Source: Agromyces terreus (GTDB lineage Bacteria; Actinomycetota; Actinomycetes; Actinomycetales; Microbacteriaceae). From it: 64,000 bases of DNA. The stretch spans positions 62,001 through 126,000 of the forward strand of contig NZ_WBIS01000006.1 of the NCBI RefSeq assembly GCF_009749465.1. Reading direction: 5' to 3'. The position numbers and the translations under genes are program-made. This document shows, one piece after another, positions 53,118 to 62,425 of the stretch. The notes under the pieces were generated by a model that saw nothing but the letters and a program-made list of their open reading frames with translations, searched no databases and had not been told where the DNA came from. The stretch's first letter is position 1; each line of letters starts with the position of its first letter.

Positions 53118-54020
53118 CTACTCGTCGTCGCCGAGATCGCCGCGACGCGACGCCTCGACCCAGCGCGAGAGGAACACCGCACCCGCGTGATCGTGGATCA
53201 GGTCGCCCGCGGTGAGCACGGGGTACCCCGTGTCGGGCACGCCGTCGGCGGGCCGCACGTCGACGTGCCGCACCGCTTCGCCGCGCGCGTGCAGCCAGTC
53301 GGCCATGTGGTAGTCGCCCCGCGAATCGCCCATGGTGCGCCAGTGCTGCGGGCGGATGCCGCGGGCCCCGAGCAGTTCGACGGCCCGCGCCGCGCCGAGG
53401 TCTTTACCGAGGCGTACCGACTCGACGTCGGTCGAGATGATCGTGGGGTCGATGCGCCAGTGCACGCGCCCCGCGGCATCCGGTCGCTCGGCGCCCTCGC
53501 GCACCGTGCCGTACCCGAGGGCGGCGAGCGTCTCGCGGGCGTGCTCGTCGAACCGCGGCTGCGCCTCGAGGTAGTCGGCGGATGCCACGTGCACATGCTG
53601 CTCGACCGAGACCATCGCCCGCTTCGTCTCGTCGAAGAACCCGAACTCGTCGAAGTACTCGCCGACGTACGCGCGCATGGCGTCGGAGAACTCGGCCGGC
53701 ATCGCGAGCGCGTCGTCGACGTGCACCTCGCCGAGGCCGTTCACGTCGATCTCGGCCCAGACCGCGCCCTTCTCGCAGATCGCCCAGACCGGGGCGCCGG
53801 GCTCGAGCCCCGCGGCGACGAGCGGCGGAACGACCTGCTCGGCGATGAACGCGTCGGAGCGCCCCGTGTTGAAGACCACGGGGTTGCCCGCGTTCGCGAG
53901 GGCCGCGAGATCGCGGGCGATCGACGGGATCGAGATCGAGCGGGTCAGCGGGCTCGCGATGGGCCCGTCGACGTCGAGCAGGAGACCGAGCAGCGGTGCG
54001 GCGTTCGGGGACGAGGTCAC
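53118..54020 (-). CDS. HAD-superfamily hydrolase
   Basis: A 300-residue Cof/trehalose-phosphatase-like HAD protein. Motif I LLLDVDGPIASP (nucleophile Asp), motif II VVFNTGRS, and motif IV TMGDSRGDYHMADWL. Substrate unknown. GTG 54020 follows TAGGCT by 6 nt, a leaderless start. First gene of a two-gene operon with the CPBP protein. Confidence 0.9.
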   Translation of the reverse strand: MTSSPNAAPLLGLLLDVDGPIASPLTRSISIPSIARDLAALANAGNPVVFNTGRSDAFIAEQVVPPLVAAGLEPGAPVWAICEKGAVWAEIDVNGLGEVHVDDALAMPAEFSDAMRAYVGEYFDEFGFFDETKRAMVSVEQHVHVASADYLEAQPRFDEHARETLAALGYGTVREGAERPDAAGRVHWRIDPTIISTDVESVRLGKDLGAARAVELLGARGIRPQHWRTMGDSRGDYHMADWLHARGEAVRHVDVRPADGVPDTGYPVLTAGDLIHDHAGAVFLSRWVEASRRGDLGDDE

Positions 54021-54032
54021 CGTCCCAGCCTA
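54021..54032 (-). promoter_or_regulatory. leaderless promoter of the HAD gene
   Basis: TAGGCT (54032 to 54027, minus strand), 6 nt, then GTG 54020. Confidence 0.6.
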
Positions 54033-54094
54033 TTCGCCCCCGCGTGCCGCGCGCCGCGCCGCCCGATGTCACCGGCAGGTGCCAGCATCGACGC

Positions 54095-55144
54095 ATGCAG
54101 ACGATCGTTCCGCCCTACCTGCTCGACCGCATCGCCGAGGCCGCCGACCCGCGGTTCCCGCTCGCCGCCGACGCCGCACGGCGTGCGCTCCTGCGCGAGC
54201 CGCCCGCGCGGGTGGGTCCGCTCATCCTGCCCGACGAGCCCGACCAGCCGAGCGCGCTGCCCGACGCCCCGTCGACGCCCGACCGGCGCATCTCCGACGC
54301 CCAGGGCCGGGAGACCCTTCCGGGGCGTCTCGTGCGCCGCGAGGGCGAACGAGACACCGGCGACGAGGCCGTCGACGACGCCTACGACGGCCTCGGCGAC
54401 ACGCATCGCCTGTTCGACCGCGTGTTCGGGCGCGACTCGATCGACGGCGCCGGCATGCCGCTCGAGGCCACGGTGCACTTCGGTCGGGCCTACGACAACG
54501 CCTTCTGGGACGGCGAGCGCATGGTGTTCGGCGACGGCGACGGCGAGGTGTTCCGGGGCTTCACCGACTCGCTGAGCGTCATCGGCCACGAGCTCGCCCA
54601 CGGCGTCACCGAGCACACCGCGCGCCTGCGCTACCAGGGCCAGTCGGGGGCGCTCAACGAGCACGTCTCCGACGCGTTCGGCGCGCTCGTCGAGCAGTAC
54701 GCCCTCGGTCAAGACGCCACGGCCGCGAGCTGGCTCATCGGCGAGGGCATCTTCACCGACGAGGTGCAGGGCCGCGCCCTCCGCTCGATGCTCGAGCCCG
54801 GCACCGCCTACGACGACGACGTGCTCGGGCGCGATCCGCAGCCCGCGCACATGCGCGACTACATCGAGACCGACCAGGACAACGGCGGCGTGCACCTGAA
54901 CTCCGGCATCCCGAACCGGGCGTTCGCGCTCGCAGCGCGGCAGATCGACGGCTTCGCATGGGAGAGCGTGGGGCGCGTCTGGTACGACACGCTCACCTCC
55001 GGAAACCTCGACGAGAACGCGACCTTCGAGCAGTTCGCCGCCGAGACCGTGCGGCAGGCCGAACACCGCTTCGGCGCGGGTTCCGGCGAGGCCGCCGCGA
55101 TCCGAGAGGGCTGGCAGCAGGTGGGGGTGCCGACGGCGGAGTAG
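54095..55144 (+). CDS. M4-family (thermolysin/protealysin-like) metallopeptidase
   Basis: A 349-residue zinc protease. Short N-terminal propeptide with PPYLLDRIAE, as in protealysin. The zinc motif is VIGHELAHGVTEHTA, the third ligand Glu is in LNEHVSDAFGALVEQ, and NGGVHLNSGIPNRAF holds the catalytic His region. No signal peptide, as in protealysins. A probable inhibitor gene follows 10 bp later. Confidence 0.94.
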   Translation: MQTIVPPYLLDRIAEAADPRFPLAADAARRALLREPPARVGPLILPDEPDQPSALPDAPSTPDRRISDAQGRETLPGRLVRREGERDTGDEAVDDAYDGLGDTHRLFDRVFGRDSIDGAGMPLEATVHFGRAYDNAFWDGERMVFGDGDGEVFRGFTDSLSVIGHELAHGVTEHTARLRYQGQSGALNEHVSDAFGALVEQYALGQDATAASWLIGEGIFTDEVQGRALRSMLEPGTAYDDDVLGRDPQPAHMRDYIETDQDNGGVHLNSGIPNRAFALAARQIDGFAWESVGRVWYDTLTSGNLDENATFEQFAAETVRQAEHRFGAGSGEAAAIREGWQQVGVPTAE

Positions 55145-55154
55145 CCTTCGCTGC
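55142..55154 (+). promoter_or_regulatory. leaderless promoter built on the protease stop codon
   Basis: TAGCCT (55142-55147), 7 nt, then ATG 55155. Bases 55142-55144 are the TAG stop of the M4 protease gene. Confidence 0.55.
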
Positions 55155-55544
55155 ATGGACGTCTTCGTCTCCCGAAGCGGCGGCCTCGCCGGCCTCCGCC
55201 TGACCTGGCATGTGCGCGTCGACGAGCAACCCGACGCCGACGACTGGTTCCTGCTCATCGAGCAGATCCCCTGGAACGAGATGCCGCCCGAACCGGCCGA
55301 GCCCGACCGCTTCACGTGGGACATCCGGTGCGAGGCGCCGCAGACCGACGGCGCGACGCACCCCGACGGCGCGACGCAGGCCGCGGGCGCGACGCAGGCC
55401 GCGGCACCGGCTCCCCCAGCCGCCGAGGTCCAGGAGGCGACGCTCGCCGAACGTCAGCTCACCGGGCCGTGGCGGCGCCTCGTCGATCGGGTGCAGGAGA
55501 CGGCGGAGCCGCAGCGCGCCGCCCCCGGGTCGGGCCGCACCTGA
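55155..55544 (+). CDS. emfourin-type inhibitor of M4 peptidases (probable)
   Basis: A 129-residue protein. The N-terminus VFVSRSGGLAGLRLTWHVRV matches the protealysin inhibitor emfourin family, known to block M4 proteases encoded beside it. A stretch of (D/A)GAT repeats (residues ~65-80) interrupts the fold before the C-terminal LTGPWRRLVDRVQ. It would keep the upstream protease inactive inside the cell. Confidence 0.85.
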   Translation: MDVFVSRSGGLAGLRLTWHVRVDEQPDADDWFLLIEQIPWNEMPPEPAEPDRFTWDIRCEAPQTDGATHPDGATQAAGATQAAAPAPPAAEVQEATLAERQLTGPWRRLVDRVQETAEPQRAAPGSGRT

Positions 55545-55570
55545 CCGACCTGTCGATGCGTCGAGCACGA

Positions 55571-55602
55571 CGAAGGCCGCCGGCTCTCGCCGACGGCCTT
55601 CG
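55571..55602. terminator. bidirectional terminator between emfourin and FKBP genes
   Basis: CGAAGGCCG (55571-55579) pairs with CGGCCTTCG (55594-55602), loop 14 nt. Confidence 0.75.
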
Positions 55603-55628
55603 CTTCGTGCGCGGGTGTGCCGCCCGGC

Positions 55629-56000
55629 TCAGCTGACGCCGAGCAGGTCGATCACGAAGATCAGGGTCTGACCCGAGAGGCGGTGTCCGCCGCCGGCGGG
55701 GCCGTAGGCCTTGTGCGGGGGCACGATGAGCTTGCGACGACCGCCCACCTTCATGCCGGGAATGCCCTCCTGCCAGCCGGCGATGAGCGCCTGCAGCGGG
55801 AAGTTGATGGACTGGTTGCGGCTCCACGAGGAATCGAACTCGTCGCCGGTGTCGTACTCGACGCCGAGGTAGTGCACATCGACCGTGGAGCCGGGCTGCG
55901 CCTCGGCGCCGTCGCCCACGACGATGTCCTCGATCACGAGATCTGCGGGGGCGGGGCCCTCGGGCGCGTCGACTTCGGGCTTGCTGTTCGTGTCAGTCAT
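55629..56000 (-). CDS. FKBP-type peptidyl-prolyl isomerase
   Basis: A 123-residue prolyl isomerase. FKBP signature STVDVHYLGVEYDTGDEFDS, LIAGWQEGIPGMKVGGRRKL and KAYGPAGGGHRLSGQTLIFV. No signal peptide, so cytosolic. ATG 56000 (MTDTNSKPEV) has GGATGG 5 nt upstream; ATG 56009 is an alternative. Downstream neighbour of the DUF779 gene on the same strand, with a 186-bp gap. Confidence 0.95.
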   Translation of the reverse strand: MTDTNSKPEVDAPEGPAPADLVIEDIVVGDGAEAQPGSTVDVHYLGVEYDTGDEFDSSWSRNQSINFPLQALIAGWQEGIPGMKVGGRRKLIVPPHKAYGPAGGGHRLSGQTLIFVIDLLGVS

Positions 56001-56088
56001 GGTGTCCATCCAACCCGACGGGGATGTCGCGGACAACCGTCCACCGCCCTCTTGCGCTGACCGCGAACATGACGCACGCTGGTCTCCT

Positions 56089-56149
56089 AAGAAACTCGTC
56101 GTCCCGCAGAGTCGTCGGCATTGCCACACCGCAGGGCGGCGAGTTTCTT
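56089..56149. other. structured element with a 10-bp inverted repeat
   Basis: AAGAAACTCG (56089-56098) is exactly mirrored by CGAGTTTCTT (56140-56149) around a 41-nt inner part. The arms are AT-rich against a >70% GC background. It lies between the DUF779 3' end and the FKBP start. It may be a terminator, a leader structure or a small RNA. Confidence 0.5.
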
Positions 56150-56186
56150 TGCGTCCGGGCGGCTCTCCGCGGCGTCCTGCAACTGC

Positions 56187-56672
56187 TCACTCCTCGATGA
56201 GCCGCGACCTGATGAGGAACCGCACCCCCTCCGGCGCCTCGACTGAGAAACCGCTCCCCCGACCCTTCACCACGTCGACCGTCAGGTAGGTGTGCCGCCA
56301 GTAGGCGAACTGCTCGGCCGACATCCAGAACGGCACGATTCGCGGCGAGCCCGCGACATCCGCCTCACTGGAGGCGCCGGGGTGTCCCGAGACATCCGTT
56401 CGCCCTGCGTCCGCCGGCCCGAGGTCGAGTTCGCCGAGCAGCACGTCGGCGTCGCTCGTGATGAAGTCGCCGGCCGGGTAGCACATGGGCGAACTCCCGT
56501 CGCAGCATCCGCCCGACTGGTGGAACATGAGCGGCCCGTGCTCGCCCCACAGCATCGCGAGCAGGTCGGATGCCGCGGGCGAGAGTTCCACCCGCGGCAT
56601 CCGCTCCCCCGCGACCGTGATCGAGCCGACGATCCGGCCGAGCGCCCCCACGCCCGTCCTGTCGATGCTCAT
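56187..56672 (-). CDS. DUF779 family protein
   Basis: A 161-residue protein. The conserved core has LMFHQSGGCCDGSSPMCYP (three cysteines, probable metal or redox site), DVLLGELDL, PFWMSAEQFAYW and TYLTVDVVKGRGSGFSVEAP. DUF779 genes typically follow aldehyde dehydrogenases of this type; the biochemical role is unknown. It lies 17 bp downstream of the dehydrogenase. Confidence 0.9.
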   Translation of the reverse strand: MSIDRTGVGALGRIVGSITVAGERMPRVELSPAASDLLAMLWGEHGPLMFHQSGGCCDGSSPMCYPAGDFITSDADVLLGELDLGPADAGRTDVSGHPGASSEADVAGSPRIVPFWMSAEQFAYWRHTYLTVDVVKGRGSGFSVEAPEGVRFLIRSRLIEE

Positions 56673-56689
56673 CTCGGTCGTCCCCCGGA

Positions 56690-58213
56690 TCAGAAGAACC
56701 CGAGCGGGTTCTCGTTGTAGCTGACCAGGAGGTTCTTGGTCTGCTGGTAGTGATCGAGCGCGGCCTTGTTGTTCTCGCGGCCGATGCCCGACGACTTGTA
56801 GCCGCCGAAGGCCGCGCCCGCGGGGTACGCGTGGTAGTTGTTCACCCACACGCGACCGGCCTGGATGTCGCGGCCGGCCCGGTACGCCTCGTTGCCGTTG
56901 CGGCTCCAGACGCCCGCGCCGAGCCCGTAGAGCGTGTCGTTCGCGATCTCGATGGCGTCGGCGTAGTCGGTGAAACTCGTGACGGCGACCACCGGGCCGA
57001 AGATCTCCTCCTGGAAGAGCCGCATGCGGTTCTGGCCCTCGAAGATCGTGGGCTGCACGTAGTAGCCCTCGCTCAGGTCGCCGCCGAGGTCGGCCCGTTC
57101 GCCGCCGAGCAGCAGCTTCGCACCCTCCTGCTTGCCGATGTCGATGTAGCTCAGGATCTTCTCGAGCTGGTCGTTCGAGGCCTGCGCGCCGACCTGCGTC
57201 TCGGTGTCGAGCGGGTTGCCCTGCTTGGCGAGCTTCGTGCGCTCGATCGCGTCGTCGAGGAACGTGTCGTAGATGGACTTCTGGATGAGCGACCGGCTCG
57301 GGCAGGTGCAGACCTCGCCCTGGTTGAACGCGAACAGGCTGAAGCCCTCGAGCGCCTTGTCGTAGAACGTGTCGCGCTTGTCGGCGACGGACTCGAACAC
57401 GATGTTCGGGCTCTTGCCGCCGAGCTCGACGGTCGACGGGATGATGTTGTTCGACGCGTATTGCAGGATGAGGCGGCCCGTCGTGGTCTCGCCGGTGAAC
57501 GCGATCTTGCGGATGCGGTTCGACGACGCGAGCGGCTTGCCCGCCTCGACCCCGAAGCCGTTCACGACGTTCAGGACGCCGGGCGGCAGGATGTCGGCGA
57601 TGAGCTCCATGAGCACGAGGATCGACGTCGGTGTCTGCTCGGCGGGCTTCAGCACGACGGCGTTGCCCGCGGCGAGCGCGGGCGCGAGCTTCCACACGGC
57701 CATGAGCAGCGGAAAGTTCCACGGGATGATCTGGCCGACCACGCCGAGCGGCTCATGGAAGTGATAGGCCACCGTGTCCTCGTCGAGCTGCGAGAAGCTG
57801 CCCTCCTGCGCGCGGATCAGGCTCGCGAAGTAGCGGAAGTGGTCGCTCGCGAGCGGCAGGTCGGCGTTCAGCGGCTCGCGGATCGACTTGCCGTTGTCCC
57901 ACGTCTCGGCGACCGCGAGCAGCTCGAGGTTCGCGTCGATGCGGTCGGCGATCGCGTTGAGCACGGCGGCGCGCTTCGCTGCGCTCGTGCGACCCCACGC
58001 GGGAGCAGCCCGGTGCGCGGCGTCCAGCGCCGCGTCGATGTCGGCCGCCGTGCCGCGGGCGACCTCGGTGAACGGGCGACCGTTCACGGGCGAGATGTTC
58101 TCGAAGTAGGCGCCCTCCTTGGGCTTCACCCACTCGCCGCCGATGAAGTGCTCGTAGCGCGGCTTGAACTCGATCAAAGCGCCGGCGGTGCCTGGCGCGG
58201 CGTACACGGTCAT
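56690..58213 (-). CDS. NAD-dependent aldehyde dehydrogenase (AldB/ExaC type)
   Basis: Oxidises acetaldehyde or similar aldehydes, 507 residues. It has the NAD site [12 protein letters not shown], catalytic Glu in [12 protein letters not shown], catalytic Cys in [13 protein letters not shown], and C-terminal [26 protein letters not shown] precedes ATG 58213. It is encoded with DUF779 and probably controlled by the GAF/Fis-like activator encoded upstream, as in ethanol or acetoin-linked AldB systems. Confidence 0.95.
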   Translation of the reverse strand: MTVYAAPGTAGALIEFKPRYEHFIGGEWVKPKEGAYFENISPVNGRPFTEVARGTAADIDAALDAAHRAAPAWGRTSAAKRAAVLNAIADRIDANLELLAVAETWDNGKSIREPLNADLPLASDHFRYFASLIRAQEGSFSQLDEDTVAYHFHEPLGVVGQIIPWNFPLLMAVWKLAPALAAGNAVVLKPAEQTPTSILVLMELIADILPPGVLNVVNGFGVEAGKPLASSNRIRKIAFTGETTTGRLILQYASNNIIPSTVELGGKSPNIVFESVADKRDTFYDKALEGFSLFAFNQGEVCTCPSRSLIQKSIYDTFLDDAIERTKLAKQGNPLDTETQVGAQASNDQLEKILSYIDIGKQEGAKLLLGGERADLGGDLSEGYYVQPTIFEGQNRMRLFQEEIFGPVVAVTSFTDYADAIEIANDTLYGLGAGVWSRNGNEAYRAGRDIQAGRVWVNNYHAYPAGAAFGGYKSSGIGRENNKAALDHYQQTKNLLVSYNENPLGFF

Positions 58214-58410
58214 CGTGTCTCCTCGTGACGTCGTTGTCTGGTTGCCCTGGTGTCTGGTTCCCCCGCACCGGGCAGGCGCACGGTGCGGGGGTTGCCAGTC
58301 ACGGTAGGCGCGGGCCCGTTGCGACCCGGTTGCCCGAGGGTTGCAGGTGCGTTGCAACGCACGCATCGAGCAGGGCAGACGTTGGCTCGGGCGAGCGGAT
58401 GCCCGGCGCC
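58214..58410. promoter_or_regulatory. aldehyde dehydrogenase control region
   Basis: Holds a terminator-like hairpin (CCCCCGCACCG 58260-58270 with CGGTGCGGGGG 58281-58291). It also holds a perfect 16-bp palindrome GTGCGTTGCAACGCAC at 58347-58362, with several extra GTTGC half-sites on either side. Probable binding sites of the activator encoded at 58411-59700. Confidence 0.6.
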
Positions 58411-59700
58411 TCAGCGCTGCGCGGCCTCGAGCCGTTCGAGGTGCGCCACGACGGAAGCCCGCCGCGGGGATCGCGGCGGCAGCACGCCGAGGAGGGCGCG
58501 CCACACGTCGGCGTCCTGGCGGTTCTCGTCGCGGTCGGCGTAGGCGGCCAGGACGTCGGGCGCGGCATCCGACAGCATGGACTCGCGCAGGCGACCGGCG
58601 AGCTCCTCGCGGATCTCGACGATGCCGGGGGCGGTCGATGCCGGCAGCACGGGGCCGGTGTAGCGCTCGGCGGCCCGGCGCAGCGATCCTCGCGCGAGCA
58701 GTGCCGCGACCGCACTCGCGTCGAGGTCGACCTCGCGGGCGAGCCGATAGGGGCGCGATTCGAGTGCCGGCTCGCCGGCCGACTCGAGCACGCGACGCAG
58801 ACGCACGAGCTCGGCGCGGACCGTCACGGGCGAGACGTCCCGCTCGGACAGCAGCGCGGCGAGGCGTTCGGCGCCCAGGCCCCGAGGATGCCACGCGAGC
58901 AGGGTCAGGATCTCGGCGTGCCGGGGGCTGAGCACGGTCGCGCCGAGGCGCGGGCGCCGCTCGCCGAGCACGGTGAGGGGTGTCGGCAACGCCTTCGGTG
59001 GTGCGACCGCGCGCACGCGGGAGCGACGGAGGGTCGACTTCACGGCGGATTCGAGCCGGGCGATGCGCAACTCGGCCTCGACGGCAGCGACCGTCGCCGA
59101 CACGAGCGAGAGTGCATGCGGCGCGACCGCGAGGTCGGTGCCCGTGATGTCGATGACCCCCAGCATCTCGCCCGTCGCCGGGTCGTGCACGGGCGCCGCG
59201 GTGCAGCTCCACGGGTGCACGATGCGGTTGTAGTGCTCGGCGCCCCGGATCTGCACGGCGCGGTCGAGCGCGAGCGCCGTGCCCGGTGCGCTCGTGCCCA
59301 CGCTCGCCTCCGACCAGTCGGCGCCTGCGACGAAGAGCATGTCCTCAGCCCGGCGTCGCAGTCCGGCGTCGCCCTCGACCCAGAGCAGCCTGCCGTGAGC
59401 GTCGCCGATCGCGATCACGAGCCCCGACTCGTCGGCGCCCTCGACGAGCAGTCGGCGGATGACGGGCATGACGGGCGCCAGGGCGTGCGCGGCACGGTAG
59501 TCGCGGAACGCGTCTTCATCGAGATCGACCCGCGGCAGCGCCCGGTCGGGATCGATCGCCCCGCGGATCGCGCGCTCCCACGACTCGCGGACGACGGGCC
59601 GCAGCACGGGCGGGACGGATCCGGCCGCGATCGCGTCTTCCTGCAGGTGCAGCAGCCGATCGCGCAGCATCGAACTCTGCGGGTACTGCGGCACGGGCAT
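58411..59700 (-). CDS. GAF-domain transcriptional activator (AcoR-like, without AAA+ domain)
   Basis: A 429-residue regulator. The N-terminal region resembles the AcoR sensory part ([17 protein letters not shown]), with a GAF domain ([49 protein letters not shown]). The AAA+ domain of sigma-54 activators is missing. The C-terminal part has an HTH ([22 protein letters not shown]) like SARP/GerE-type DNA binding. ATG 59700 has CGGAG 6 nt upstream; TTG 59721 is possible. Likely activates the downstream aldehyde dehydrogenase operon. Confidence 0.88.
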   Translation of the reverse strand: MPVPQYPQSSMLRDRLLHLQEDAIAAGSVPPVLRPVVRESWERAIRGAIDPDRALPRVDLDEDAFRDYRAAHALAPVMPVIRRLLVEGADESGLVIAIGDAHGRLLWVEGDAGLRRRAEDMLFVAGADWSEASVGTSAPGTALALDRAVQIRGAEHYNRIVHPWSCTAAPVHDPATGEMLGVIDITGTDLAVAPHALSLVSATVAAVEAELRIARLESAVKSTLRRSRVRAVAPPKALPTPLTVLGERRPRLGATVLSPRHAEILTLLAWHPRGLGAERLAALLSERDVSPVTVRAELVRLRRVLESAGEPALESRPYRLAREVDLDASAVAALLARGSLRRAAERYTGPVLPASTAPGIVEIREELAGRLRESMLSDAAPDVLAAYADRDENRQDADVWRALLGVLPPRSPRRASVVAHLERLEAAQR

Positions 59701-59792
59701 GCCGACTCCGATCGCCGTCAATCTGGATGCCGCAATCCTACGTCGCGGGTGCCCGGAACGGCAGAGCAGTCAGGCCCACGGTACGGCGGCGT

Positions 59793-60953
59793 TCAGGCGC
59801 CGGGCCCCGCGATCGCGCGCCGGTCGGCCGCCACCAGGTCGAGGAGCTCGCGCTCGTCGGCGAGGCGTCTGGCATCGGCCCGCCCGGTGACGATGGCCTG
59901 GCGGGTGAACGCCAGCCTCGTGGCATCCGCGATGAACCGACGAACCTGATCGGTGCGGGGCGGCCGCTGCGCACGACCCCACGCGAGCGCGGCGCTGCGG
60001 CCGGCGGGCGACGCGAGCCCCTCGACCTCGTCGGGGTTGAACCATCCGGCCGCCGCGTACTCGAGCAGGCGGGCGCGCGTGATGCTTCGCTCCTGGCGCC
60101 GGAGCAGCACGGTGACGACGATCGCGGCGACGAAGATCGGCACCTGCACGAGGAGGTACAGCACGACCGCGTCGGAGGCGAACGTGAGCGATCCGTTCCA
60201 GAGCGCGTGCAGTGCGACGGCGCAGACGAGCCCGAGAAGGAACCACCAGAGGATGCCGGGACCACGCGTGCGGCGGGCGCCGAGGCCGATCGCCACGCCG
60301 GTGCACGCGGTGAAGAGCACATGCGCGAACGGCGAGAACAGGCCGCGGACGACGAAGGTGGCGCCGAGCGCCGCGCCGCCGCCCTCGAGAAGCGAGGAGC
60401 CGAAGTAGAGGATGTTCTCGGTGAACGCGAAGCCCGCCGCGACCGTCGCCGCGTAGACGAGCCCGTCGACCGGGCCGTCGAAGTGGCTTCGCGAGAACGT
60501 GAAGAGCAGCAGCACGCCGAGGCCCTTCGCCACCTCCTCGACGAGCGGCGCCTGCACCACGGCCTGCATGGCGTCGTCGGGGCCCGCGGCGATCGCGAAC
60601 GCCATCGCGAGCTGCACGCCGGTGTCGACGATGAGCGCGATGGCCACCGACACCGCGGCGCCCCACAGGAACGCGAACCAGAGCGCCCAGCGGGGCTCGG
60701 GTTCCCAACGGTCGATCCAGCGCACCGCGAGCAGCACGATCGTGAGCGGCACGAGCGCGAGGAGGCTGCCGATGACGAGGGTCGACGTGCCGAGCGCCCA
60801 CGCGAGGTACGCGAGCACGACCGCCCCGACCAGCGCGGCCGCCGCGATGCCGATCGGGCCGAACAGCCCGACACCCGAGCGGCGGCGCGCTGGTGCGGAG
60901 AACTGCGCGAGCACGTGCGGGCTCGGGCCGGGGTTCAGCACCGGGCCGGTCAT
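59793..60953 (-). CDS. PrsW-family intramembrane metalloprotease
   Basis: A 386-residue protein with nine or so transmembrane helices. Active-site motifs of the PrsW family are QAPLVEEVAKGLGVL (EExxK), FAFTENILYF (FxxxEN) and FSPFAHVLFTACTG (HxxxT region), plus a final His in VALHALWNG. It may cleave membrane anti-sigma factors. ATG 60953 overlaps the stop of the preceding flavoenzyme gene by 4 bp. Confidence 0.93.
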   Translation of the reverse strand: MTGPVLNPGPSPHVLAQFSAPARRRSGVGLFGPIGIAAAALVGAVVLAYLAWALGTSTLVIGSLLALVPLTIVLLAVRWIDRWEPEPRWALWFAFLWGAAVSVAIALIVDTGVQLAMAFAIAAGPDDAMQAVVQAPLVEEVAKGLGVLLLFTFSRSHFDGPVDGLVYAATVAAGFAFTENILYFGSSLLEGGGAALGATFVVRGLFSPFAHVLFTACTGVAIGLGARRTRGPGILWWFLLGLVCAVALHALWNGSLTFASDAVVLYLLVQVPIFVAAIVVTVLLRRQERSITRARLLEYAAAGWFNPDEVEGLASPAGRSAALAWGRAQRPPRTDQVRRFIADATRLAFTRQAIVTGRADARRLADERELLDLVAADRRAIAGPGA

Positions 60954-62350
60954 GCGTCGGTCCCGAACATCACGCCGGGGTTCAGGATTCCGGTCGGATC
61001 GAACACGGCCTTGATGCCGCGCTGCAGCGCATAGGAGTCCTCGCCGAGCTCGTCGGCGAGCCAGCGCCGCTTCAGCACTCCGACGCCGTGCTCCCCTGTG
61101 AGGGTGCCGCCGAGGGCCACGGCCTCGCGGAACATCGCGTCGGCGGCGGCCCACACGTGCTCGGGCACCTCGCCCGGCTCGCCGTCGAAGACGAAGTTCG
61201 GGTGCAGGTTGCCGTCGCCGGCGTGCGCGAGCGTCGGGATCTCGAGGCCGTGCTCGGCGCCGATGCGCTCGATGGCCCGGAACATCTCGGGCAGCCTCGA
61301 CCTCGGCACGGCGACGTCCTCGATGAGCACCTGCCCCCGTGAGGCGAGCGCCGGGTGCATGCTGCGGCGGATCGCGACGAGGCGGTCGCCCGAGGCGGCA
61401 TCCGTCGACGTCGAGACCCGCCCGCCGACCCCGGCGAAGATCGCCGCGATCGCCTCGGCCTCGGCGGCCGCGCCGGCGGCATCCGTCTGTGCGAGGAGGA
61501 AGGTCTCGCCCGGCGCAAGGGTCGCGAGCGGGGTGCCGGCCAGCGCCGCCGCGCCGAGGAACCCGGCCACCCTCGCGAGGCCGGCCGCGTCGATGAGCTC
61601 GAGCATCGCCGGACGCAGTCGGGCGGCCGTGACGGCAGCGGATGCCGCGGCCGCCGTCTCGACGTCGGGGAACATCGCCGCGACCGTGACGACCTCGCCC
61701 GTGACGGCGGGCCGAAGCCGCACGGTCGCCTCGACGATGACGCCGAGGGTGCCCTCGGATCCGGTCATGAGGGCCGTGAGGTCGTAGCCCGTGACGCCCT
61801 TGACCGTGCGGTGGCCGGTGCGGAGCAGGCGCCCGTCGGCGAGCACCACCTGGAGCCCCAGCACCGACTCGCGCGTCACGCCGTACTTCGCGCACAGCAG
61901 GCCGCCCGCGTTCGTGGCGATGTTGCCGCCGATCGACGAGATCGCGCGGCTCGCCGGGTCGGGTGCGAACCACAGGCCGAGCGGGGCGAGCAGGTCGTTG
62001 AGGTCGCCGTTCAGCACGCCGGGTTCGACGACCGCGAGCTCGTCGGCCTCGCTGATCTCGAGGACGCGGTCCATGCGCGAGACGTCGAGCACGATCGCGC
62101 CGGTGCTCGCGATCGCACCGCCGGCGAGGCCCGTGCCGGCGCCGCGCGGCACGACCGGCGTACCGGTGGCGTGCGCGATGCGCAGCACCGACTGCACGTC
62201 GTCGACGGAGGCGGCGTGCACGAGCGCGAGGGGCGCGACGGCGCTGCGCCAGCCCGAGCGGTCCTCGCGCGTGGCGTCGAGCGCGGCGGCATCGGCGGTG
62301 ACGGCGGTGCCGAGGGCGGCGGTGAGCTGGGCGAGGACGTCGTGCGGCAT
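60950..62350 (-). CDS. FAD-binding oxidase (glycolate oxidase GlcD type)
   Basis: A 466-residue FAD-linked oxidase (PCMH fold). FAD region [21 protein letters not shown], then [20 protein letters not shown] and [16 protein letters not shown]. The C-terminal FAD-oxidase domain has [27 protein letters not shown] and [10 protein letters not shown]. Substrates are 2-hydroxy acids such as glycolate or D-lactate. ATG 62350 follows TATGCT by 6 nt (leaderless). Confidence 0.93.
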   Translation of the reverse strand: MPHDVLAQLTAALGTAVTADAAALDATREDRSGWRSAVAPLALVHAASVDDVQSVLRIAHATGTPVVPRGAGTGLAGGAIASTGAIVLDVSRMDRVLEISEADELAVVEPGVLNGDLNDLLAPLGLWFAPDPASRAISSIGGNIATNAGGLLCAKYGVTRESVLGLQVVLADGRLLRTGHRTVKGVTGYDLTALMTGSEGTLGVIVEATVRLRPAVTGEVVTVAAMFPDVETAAAASAAVTAARLRPAMLELIDAAGLARVAGFLGAAALAGTPLATLAPGETFLLAQTDAAGAAAEAEAIAAIFAGVGGRVSTSTDAASGDRLVAIRRSMHPALASRGQVLIEDVAVPRSRLPEMFRAIERIGAEHGLEIPTLAHAGDGNLHPNFVFDGEPGEVPEHVWAAADAMFREAVALGGTLTGEHGVGVLKRRWLADELGEDSYALQRGIKAVFDPTGILNPGVMFGTDA

Positions 62351-62362
62351 GCCGCCAGCATA
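62351..62362 (-). promoter_or_regulatory. leaderless promoter of the GlcD-like gene
   Basis: TATGCT (62362 to 62357, minus strand), 6 nt, then ATG 62350. Confidence 0.6.
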
Positions 62363-62425
62363 TGCGTCCCGGCTCGTGTCCGATTTCCGCTGGTCGCGGT
62401 CGGCGGCGCGTGCAAGGGTGGAGGC

